Shown here piece after piece: positions 8,016 to 13,261 of a stretch of DNA of 13,261 nt. Both the position numbers and the translations under genes were made by a program. Numbering within the stretch: position 1 is the first letter of the stretch; each line of letters opens with the position of its first letter. The notes beneath the pieces are model-generated. The model did no database searches and was not told where the DNA came from. It saw only the letters and a program-made list of their open reading frames with translations. This stretch comes from CAWULT01 sp963923455 (GTDB lineage Bacteria > Acidobacteriota > Vicinamibacteria > Vicinamibacterales > UBA2999): assembly GCA_963923455.1 (NCBI GenBank), contig CAWULT010000125.1, positions 1 through 13,261 on the forward strand, read 5' to 3'.

Positions 8016-8785
8016 CCGACCTCGTGGTAGTGGACCGGGCCAGTAAGCATTTCGAGGTCCGCTACAACTACTCGCCGCAGCTCAAGGTGGCGCTTCTGTC
8101 CTGGGTACATCCGTCGCTTCGGTGGCAGATCGAGACCCGGACGGCCCTGGACGATGTGTCTCTCCGTGTGCAGCCGGGCGAGGCCGTGGGATTAATTGGC
8201 CGAAACGGGTCCGGCAAGAGCACGTTGCTTCGACTCATCTCCGGTCTTTACCCCCCAACGCGAGGGCGGGTGCAGGTGCGCCGGGATGCCAGGCTCGTGT
8301 CGATCATCGAACTCGGGGCGGGGCTGCATCCGGAGTTGAGCGGGCGCGACAACGCGCATCTGATCGCCTCCCTGTACGGCGTGTCCCGCCGAGACATGGC
8401 GCGTCTCTACCCATCGATCGTGGACTATGCGCAACTCGAGGGACGCATGCATCAGCCGGCCAAGACGCTCTCGACCGGCATGCTGATGCGGCTGGCGTTT
8501 GCGGTGTGTGTACACCTCTCGCCCGACGTACTCCTGCTGGACGAGGTATTCGCGGTGGGCGACGACCGATTCAAACGGCAGTGCATCCGTACTCTGCACT
8601 TGATGCGCGAACGAGGAACCGCGATCGTCTTGGTGTCGCATTCTGTCGATGCGATTCGCGCGATGTGCACGTCCGCGTGTGTTCTCGAACAGGGACGTCT
8701 GGTGTTCCACGGGGGCGTCGAGCCAGCCATGAGCTGCTACGCGGAGGTGCTGGAGCGAACGGCCTTACCTGAGTCGGTCGTGTAG
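8012..8785 (+). CDS. wzt: Polysaccharide ABC exporter ATP-binding protein (Wzt family, short form)
   Basis: A 257-residue ATPase that powers Wzm. Visible motifs are Walker A GRNGSGKST (63-71), the family-typical ELGAGLHPELSGRDN stretch, signature LSTGM (153-157), Walker B VLLLDE (173-178) followed by VFAVGD, and the H-loop histidine H210 in VLVSHS. The signature is LSTGM instead of the more usual (Y/L)SSGM, a mild variation. Length is that of the nucleotide-binding domain alone. The C-terminal carbohydrate-binding domain found in long Wzt proteins that recognise a capped non-reducing end (as in E. coli O8/O9a) is absent. Start GTG 8012 overlaps the wzm stop and has a good ribosome site. The last 21 bp overlap, tail to tail, the 3' end of the opposite-strand epimerase gene. 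Likely the last gene of a unit starting at 2040. Confidence 0.93.
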   Translation: MTDLVVVDRASKHFEVRYNYSPQLKVALLSWVHPSLRWQIETRTALDDVSLRVQPGEAVGLIGRNGSGKSTLLRLISGLYPPTRGRVQVRRDARLVSIIELGAGLHPELSGRDNAHLIASLYGVSRRDMARLYPSIVDYAQLEGRMHQPAKTLSTGMLMRLAFAVCVHLSPDVLLLDEVFAVGDDRFKRQCIRTLHLMRERGTAIVLVSHSVDAIRAMCTSACVLEQGRLVFHGGVEPAMSCYAEVLERTALPESVV

Positions 8786-9886
8786 CGCTGCGACAATCCG
8801 GTCGGCGGCGTGGCCGTCGCCGTAGAGCAGGCGCTCTCGGGCCATCTGCACACGGGCATCGGGATCGTCCAGCAGTCGTGACGTTTCCTGGACGATGCGC
8901 TCTGGATGCGTCCCCACGATAACCGCGGCCCCATGAGCCACGCCCTCCACACGCTCGGTTTCGTCTCTGAGTACGAGGACCGGTTTCCCGAGATATACGG
9001 CCTCTTCCTGGACACCTCCGGAGTCGGTCAGGATCAGCGTGGCGCGTCGCATCGCCTGCACGAACGCCGGGTACGCGAGCGGTGCCATCACCCGGACGGT
9101 TGGCATGTCTGGCAGACTGGAGCGCAGCACCGCCTGTACGTGAGGATTCGGATGGGCTGGTAGGTCGATCTGCAGTCTGGGGCCGTAGGCACGCACGAGC
9201 GCGCGCAGGGCCTCACAGACACCGGCGAAGCCGTGCGCGGCGTTTTCCCGACGATGCATGGTGACCAGCAGCTTCAGACCGGTCGGGCACTCCGACTCCG
9301 TGTCTGGCGCCGCCTGATGTTCGATCAACCAACGCAGCGAATCGATCGCCGTGTTGCCGGTCACGACGATCGTCGCGGACGGGACGCCTTCGGCGAGCAG
9401 GGCCTCTGCCGCGGCAGCCGTTGGTGCGAAGTGCAGATCGGTGAGATGGCCCAGCATGCGCCGATGCACCTCCTCGGGAAACGGGCGCGTGCGCGTAGTA
9501 GTGCGAAGCCCTGCCTCGACGTGGCCCACCCGCATGCCCTCATAGAACGCCGCGAGTCCCGCCGCGTACGCCGAACTGGTGTCGCCCTGCACCAAGACCC
9601 ACTGCGGCTGCCAAGTCCTGAGCACCGACGACACCGCCGACAGGATGGCTGCGGCGAGGCCGGACAGGGAGCGATCACGTGGTTCGGGCGCGAGCGCGAA
9701 ATCCGGAGCCAGACCCAGGTCTGACACAAGCGGGGCCACGAGGTCGGGATGCTGACCGGTGTGACACACCGCCACGTTGCACCAGTCCGTGGCACGGAGG
9801 GCACGGATCACGGGCGCCATCTTGATGGCCTCCGGTCTGGTGCCGAGTACACACAGGATGCGCGAAAGGGATGCCGGACGACTCAG
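8765..9886 (-). CDS. wecB: Non-hydrolysing UDP-N-acetylglucosamine 2-epimerase, with an apparent CTG start
   Basis: Interconverts UDP-GlcNAc and UDP-ManNAc in the cytoplasm, supplying ManNAc (or ManNAcA after oxidation) for glycans. From CTG 9886 it has 373 residues, the usual family length (about 370-380). Motifs in order: LGTRPEAIKMAP (R17), HTGQHPDL, GDTSSAY (D102), VEAGLRT (E124), PFPEE (E138/E139), GNTAIDSL, MHRREN (H211), TDSGGVQEE and RDETERVEG. The catalytic positions known from E. coli WecB (R10, D95, E117, E131, H213) all have counterparts. The first ATG (9820) would cut off the GTRPEAIK nucleotide-binding strand. No ATG, GTG or TTG lies in frame upstream of it. CTG at 9886-9884 overlaps the upstream TGA as CTGA, so coupled initiation there is my best guess; a frameshift or sequence error is the alternative. 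TERVEG replaces the common TERPEG. Second gene of a minus-strand pair; its 3' end overlaps wzt by 21 bp. Confidence 0.88.
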   Translation of the reverse strand: MSRPASLSRILCVLGTRPEAIKMAPVIRALRATDWCNVAVCHTGQHPDLVAPLVSDLGLAPDFALAPEPRDRSLSGLAAAILSAVSSVLRTWQPQWVLVQGDTSSAYAAGLAAFYEGMRVGHVEAGLRTTTRTRPFPEEVHRRMLGHLTDLHFAPTAAAAEALLAEGVPSATIVVTGNTAIDSLRWLIEHQAAPDTESECPTGLKLLVTMHRRENAAHGFAGVCEALRALVRAYGPRLQIDLPAHPNPHVQAVLRSSLPDMPTVRVMAPLAYPAFVQAMRRATLILTDSGGVQEEAVYLGKPVLVLRDETERVEGVAHGAAVIVGTHPERIVQETSRLLDDPDARVQMARERLLYGDGHAADRIVAALHDRLR

Positions 9887-10995
9887 AGTGGCAACACGCG
9901 CGAGAAGAACTGCGCGTCCTCGAAGCGACGACTCCAGTCGTGGGTTTCGCGAAACGCGGCCACATCGGTGGGCGTGATGGTGCTGTGGGTCAGCGCGAGC
10001 GCCGCGTCGTGGAAGTCTTGGTGCGAGGAGGCGAAGAAGACGCCTTGCCTGCGGTCCGAGAGGCGCATATCACCGAAGCGCGTCGAGATGATGGGAAGTC
10101 CCATCGCGCGGTAGGCGTAGTATTTGATCGGGTCCACCGCTCGTGTCAGCGCCGTGTCCACGAACGGGATGATGCCCACCGAGAAGCGGCGGAGATGGGC
10201 AATGGCGTCTACATGCGAACAAGGAGGGCAGAGTTCTACATTGGGTGGCAGTGCCGGCACCCGGCCGTGTACGGGACCCACGAGTCTGACACGAGCCTGC
10301 GGAAGGGTGTGGGCCAGGTTCAGCACGAACGACCAGTCGAACCACTGCGAGATGCAGCCCACGTAGCCAAAGACTGCTGGCGCAGATGTGTCACGCGGGC
10401 CTAGTGGCGGCAATCCCGTCATCGAGAATCCATTGCGGAGCATGACCCTTCGAGCACTGGCGTCCGCGAACTTGTTCCAGAGTCCTGTGGATGACGTGAC
10501 CACCGTGTGCACCGTGCGCACGATGGCGCGCTCGGTGTTCATACAGAGGCGCCGGGCACGCCCCGAGTAGAACTCCGGGTAGTCGTCCATGGCGTCGTAG
10601 CCACTCCACGCGTGGGGGATGTCCCGAAGGGCTGCCAGGGCGCAGGTGCTGGGCCGCCCGATCAGTATCGCCACGCGAGTGGGACCATCGACCGCCTGCG
10701 CGATGCGGGATCGTAGTGGGGGCCAGGCGAGCGAACGCACGAGGCGAGAACCCATCGGCAATGGCTCAAGAGGGATCGAAAATGGCTGCACGCACGTGAC
10801 TCGCGGGTCGTCCGGTTCTACCTGGGTCACGTACGGCCTCGGTCGCAAATCTTTGAAGTGCGGGAAGCGCAGGGGATAAGGATCCACCCACACTACCCGC
10901 GCACCCCCCGATGACAGGAACCCCTGCACGAACGCGTGTGGTCGCTGAGGGTAACTTCTCCACGGAACCGGAGAGAAGTAAACGAGAGTGTTCAC
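9883..10995 (-). CDS. GT4-like glycosyltransferase (TuaH-like)
   Basis: A 370-residue GT-B glycosyltransferase, probably cytoplasmic and adding one sugar to the glycan. The N-terminus NTLVYFSPVPWRSYPQRPHA matches a glycosyltransferase group that opens with an (I/V)YFSPVPW strand and a Q-R-P motif. YDAMDDYPEFY, TSSTGLWNK, VFGYVGCISQWFDW and DPIKYYAYRAMGLPIIST follow in the order expected for TuaH-type and GT4-like enzymes. A canonical E-x7-E pair is not obvious; DPIKYYAYRAMG occupies that region. I chose GTG 10995 because the conserved first strand begins right after it. The frame stays open to 11112, but the extra 39 residues lie in AT-rich, promoter-like DNA and look non-coding. No clear ribosome site is seen. 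The TGA stop (9885-9883) overlaps the proposed CTG start of the epimerase gene, so the two are likely one operon. Donor and acceptor are unknown. Confidence 0.85.
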   Translation of the reverse strand: MNTLVYFSPVPWRSYPQRPHAFVQGFLSSGGARVVWVDPYPLRFPHFKDLRPRPYVTQVEPDDPRVTCVQPFSIPLEPLPMGSRLVRSLAWPPLRSRIAQAVDGPTRVAILIGRPSTCALAALRDIPHAWSGYDAMDDYPEFYSGRARRLCMNTERAIVRTVHTVVTSSTGLWNKFADASARRVMLRNGFSMTGLPPLGPRDTSAPAVFGYVGCISQWFDWSFVLNLAHTLPQARVRLVGPVHGRVPALPPNVELCPPCSHVDAIAHLRRFSVGIIPFVDTALTRAVDPIKYYAYRAMGLPIISTRFGDMRLSDRRQGVFFASSHQDFHDAALALTHSTITPTDVAAFRETHDWSRRFEDAQFFSRVLPL

Positions 10996-11162
10996 TTCAT
11001 GACCAAGCACTATTTGATGATGATTAGTAAATTTAGATTCTAGTTTAATGAACATCATTCGACCAGACCAGTCTTTCAATACAGGTATAAATACGTCGGT
11101 TCTTTCTGGCACATGCCTTTCGATCTCGATTTCGATCCGCTCCAGCTGTTACCCTCGCATCT
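10996..11162. promoter_or_regulatory. AT-rich divergent intergenic region, likely promoters for both flanking genes
   Basis: This 167-bp gap separates the minus-strand glycosyltransferase/epimerase pair from the plus-strand ligase-like gene. Bases about 11000-11110 are strikingly AT-rich against the GC-rich surroundings, with elements such as tataaa (in ggtataaatacg, near 11090) reading rightward and tagaat or taaatt reading leftward. No -35/-10 pair with ideal spacing and sequence stands out, so individual promoters are not assigned. The octamer tttcgatc occurs twice, at 11118 and 11130, 12 bp apart. It could be half of an operator or chance. Confidence 0.45.
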
Positions 11163-13127
11163 GTGGGGCAGGCGACGCTCGAAGTAGCCGTACGGGCCGA
11201 CCGCGCCAGCAAGTGGCTGACGTGCGCCAGCGTGCCACTGCTCTGCGGCATAGCCTGGTCCGTGTCGCCGGGTGTGTCGGGCACGATGACAGCCGGTGCC
11301 ATTGGCGCGCTGGCGCTCTTCGCGTTCTGCGCTAGACGCTGGCGGACCGGCGCCTTCGCCGTGTGGTGTGCGGGCGGTCCTCTGATGCCGGCGTCGCTCG
11401 CGGCGCTGTCGGGGCGCTCGGTGTTCAGCGCGTGGCAATCGCTCTGGCTGCTGGCTGGCTTCGTGCTGCTGTTACCGGCGTCCAGACGAGATGGGTGGGG
11501 TCTGCCAGCCGGGATGCGAGGCGCCGCGAGTTTCTGGGCGCTGATACTCACGCTGCTCTGGCCCGTGCTACTCGTCCGGGAGGCTGGCCCGGACCTATCG
11601 CGCTTATACGACGAGGGCGCCATCGGTGGCTATGCCATGCTCTCGATCCCGCAGGTCGAAAGCTGGATCGCGTTCTCGACAGTCGCTCCGCTCATGGGGT
11701 TGTTGTTCTTCGAGTGGATCATCGACCATCCCCGGTCGATCACGCTGCTCCGGCGTGCGCTCTGCGGCGGAGTTGCGGTGTGCAGCGCCGTGGCCGTGTA
11801 TCAGGGCTCAGTCGACTTGTCGGCGCTGAGCCTGGATCCATGGCCGGGCTTGCGGCGGGCGGCCTCGACCCTCCACGACGCCAACGCTTACGGCGCGCTG
11901 GCGGCCATGATGCTGCCGATCATGTGGCTCGACGCCAAAGCAATGACGCCAGGGCACGCGCGCCTGTGGCGTGCGCTGGGACTCGTCACCGCCGGAGGCA
12001 TCTGGATGTCTGGCTCCAGAACGGCGGCACTACTGGCTCTCTTTGGCGTGACTGGCTTGATGGTTTGTGACGCTCGACCCGCAATCGCAGGACTACGCCG
12101 CTGGACCACATGGGTCGTGGCCAGCGTGTGGATCGGTGTCGTCGCGTCAAGCGGTGCTCTCGGACCCCTCGCTCGCGCCGTGCAGGGGCTACACGGAACT
12201 CCGGATACGACCCTCGAAGAGATGTGGCGTCGCACGGGCTACGGCCCTGTGGCCGTGGCGATGATCCGCGAATTTCCGCTTGCAGGTGTCGGGGTCGGGA
12301 CGTTCAACGTGCTCGCACCGGATTATGGACGCGAGGTGGTGGGCCGAGTAGTACCGTTCGACAACGCCCAGAACTGGTGGCGTCATCAGGTGGCCGAACT
12401 TGGCGTGCTTGGCGTGTGGCCCTGTTTGCTCCTCTCGCTGGCCTCCGCACGACTGGTGCTCAGGACTGTAGCCACCACTCGTGAACTGGACCACATGCGT
12501 TTCACCTCTGCCGTAGTACTGCTTGGATTCGGCGTGGTGTCCTGCGTGGGCATTCCCACCCAGCACCCCGTGGTGCTCATCGCGTTCGCGCTGCTACTCG
12601 CGAGCCTCTGCGTGCCACAAACGCCTGCCCCGGCCACCCTGCCGGGCCGGCGCACCAAGTGTCCGCTGTGGCCGTGGCTCGGCCTAGCCTCGCTCGTGGC
12701 CTTCCTGGCACTGCACTTGGGGCCGACGCGCCGAGCGCTAGGACCCGTAGCCCGGGCGCAGCGATTTCAGCGCGAGTTCGTGAGCGGAGCCTACGCTCCC
12801 GAGCTCGACTCACAAGGGAAGACATTCCGCTGGACGAGCGGGACACACGCCACCGTGTTTCTTCCCGGACCGGCCCGCGAGGTGGTGCTAGCCATTGCCA
12901 TCCAGCATCCCGACGCCGCCGAGCATCCCGTAGCGCTGCGCGTGTCTAGTTCTGCAGGGCCGCTGCTGGATAAACTTCAGCACGATGCCACGCCACAACT
13001 GCTCCAAGTGAACCTGCCGTCCGTTGGGGCGATCTTCGACGTCGAAGTGTCGCGAACGTGGCGGCCGGTTGACTTTGGCAGTGAAGACAGCCGAAGCCTC
13101 GGTGCTCGGATTGAACTTGAAGACTAG
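11163..13127 (+). CDS. O-antigen ligase/polymerase-like (WaaL/Wzy) membrane protein with C-terminal beta domain
   Basis: A 654-residue polytopic membrane protein with roughly 12-15 hydrophobic segments over residues 18-520, the last near 501-520. Family features are the SGSRTAALLALF segment (S283-R286), GVGVGTFN (375-382) with DYG soon after, and NAQNWWRHQVAELGVLGVW (401 onward). The last two fall in or beside the large extracytoplasmic loop typical of WzyC/WaaL proteins. The conserved histidine of the usual A-H-N motif is replaced by glutamine (Q403); H408 lies five residues later. Residues about 540-654 form a soluble, beta-rich domain (RWTSG at 556, then FLPGPAREVVLAIAI, and a closing SRTWRPVDFGSEDSRSLG). 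I have seen similar tails on ligase-like proteins of Acidobacteriota; their function is unknown to me. It may ligate the ABC-exported glycan to an acceptor or polymerise repeat units; sequence alone does not separate these. GTG 11163 is the first usable start, with no visible ribosome site. Confidence 0.82.
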   Translation: MGQATLEVAVRADRASKWLTCASVPLLCGIAWSVSPGVSGTMTAGAIGALALFAFCARRWRTGAFAVWCAGGPLMPASLAALSGRSVFSAWQSLWLLAGFVLLLPASRRDGWGLPAGMRGAASFWALILTLLWPVLLVREAGPDLSRLYDEGAIGGYAMLSIPQVESWIAFSTVAPLMGLLFFEWIIDHPRSITLLRRALCGGVAVCSAVAVYQGSVDLSALSLDPWPGLRRAASTLHDANAYGALAAMMLPIMWLDAKAMTPGHARLWRALGLVTAGGIWMSGSRTAALLALFGVTGLMVCDARPAIAGLRRWTTWVVASVWIGVVASSGALGPLARAVQGLHGTPDTTLEEMWRRTGYGPVAVAMIREFPLAGVGVGTFNVLAPDYGREVVGRVVPFDNAQNWWRHQVAELGVLGVWPCLLLSLASARLVLRTVATTRELDHMRFTSAVVLLGFGVVSCVGIPTQHPVVLIAFALLLASLCVPQTPAPATLPGRRTKCPLWPWLGLASLVAFLALHLGPTRRALGPVARAQRFQREFVSGAYAPELDSQGKTFRWTSGTHATVFLPGPAREVVLAIAIQHPDAAEHPVALRVSSSAGPLLDKLQHDATPQLLQVNLPSVGAIFDVEVSRTWRPVDFGSEDSRSLGARIELED

Positions 13128-13261
13128 AACCGTAAGCTTCCCTGGTCATTGAACGGAAGACTCCCCGGTCAAGCGGACCACAGATTGTTGAACTCCGGCG
13201 GGGTTGTGACGTTGCCCCCATTACCAGACGGGTGCAAGTTGGAGCGGGGCCGCTTCTGACG
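13128..13261. other. Tail region without recognised gene
   Basis: 134 bases follow the TAG of the ligase-like gene. I see no convincing open frame or terminator hairpin. A ten-base motif occurs twice in direct orientation, tccctggtca at 13139-13148 and tccccggtca at 13162-13171, 23 bp apart. Such repeats could belong to the end of a mobile element whose body lies beyond the window, but nothing here proves it. Confidence 0.3.

Noticed and set aside
8765..9820. ATG 9820 as start of the epimerase
   Set aside because: It would remove the conserved GTRPEAIK nucleotide-binding strand encoded in frame just upstream.
10996..11112. Extended N-terminus of the minus-strand glycosyltransferase from 11112
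   Set aside because: The 39 extra residues fall in AT-rich promoter-like sequence and precede the conserved YFSPVPW strand that normally begins such proteins.

Overview
The window is GC-rich, densely coded bacterial DNA. It carries part of a cell-surface polysaccharide (O-antigen or capsule type) locus flanked by a large secreted repeat protein. The tandem BACON-type domains, the many GTG starts and an O-antigen-ligase-like protein with a fused C-terminal beta domain resemble what is common in Acidobacteriota, perhaps Vicinamibacteria. That placement is inference from protein style; no rRNA or other phylogenetic marker is present.

Layout. (1) 1-1671, + strand: the 3' part of a gene for a secreted protein, with about two and a half BACON-like repeats of 87 residues and then two copies of an unrecognised beta-sandwich (carbohydrate-binding-like) domain. 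(2) 1672-2039: non-coding, with a perfect 11-bp-stem hairpin just after the first gene and no clear promoter beyond one weak candidate. (3) 2040-8785, + strand: a tight three-gene unit. A 1709-residue protein joins a GT4 glycosyltransferase, a polysaccharide pyruvyl transferase, a coiled coil and two GT2 glycosyltransferases. Six bases later comes the ABC-2 permease Wzm, and overlapping it by 4 bp the ATPase Wzt. (4) 8765-10995, - strand: a two-gene unit for a GT4-like glycosyltransferase followed by a non-hydrolysing UDP-GlcNAc 2-epimerase (WecB type). The epimerase has no canonical start in the right place, and its 3' end overlaps that of wzt by 21 bp. (5) 10996-11162: a conspicuously AT-rich divergent intergenic region. 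(6) 11163-13127, + strand: an O-antigen ligase/polymerase-type membrane protein with a C-terminal soluble domain. (7) 13128-13261: a short tail with no gene recognised.

How they may work together (inference). The epimerase supplies UDP-ManNAc. The fused enzyme and the separate GT4 enzyme build a glycan on a lipid carrier in the cytoplasm, and the pyruvyl transferase domain adds pyruvate ketals. Wzm/Wzt export the chain, and the WaaL/Wzy-like protein joins it to an acceptor or polymerises it. UDP-ManNAc supply beside a CsaB-like pyruvyl transferase recalls the pyruvylated-ManNAc polymers that anchor SLH-domain proteins in Gram-positive bacteria. No initiating sugar-phosphate transferase is in the window, so the locus is probably larger. 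The most unusual items are the five-part fusion protein, the recently duplicated 28-residue (four-heptad) coiled-coil unit inside it, and the CTG-type start of the epimerase.
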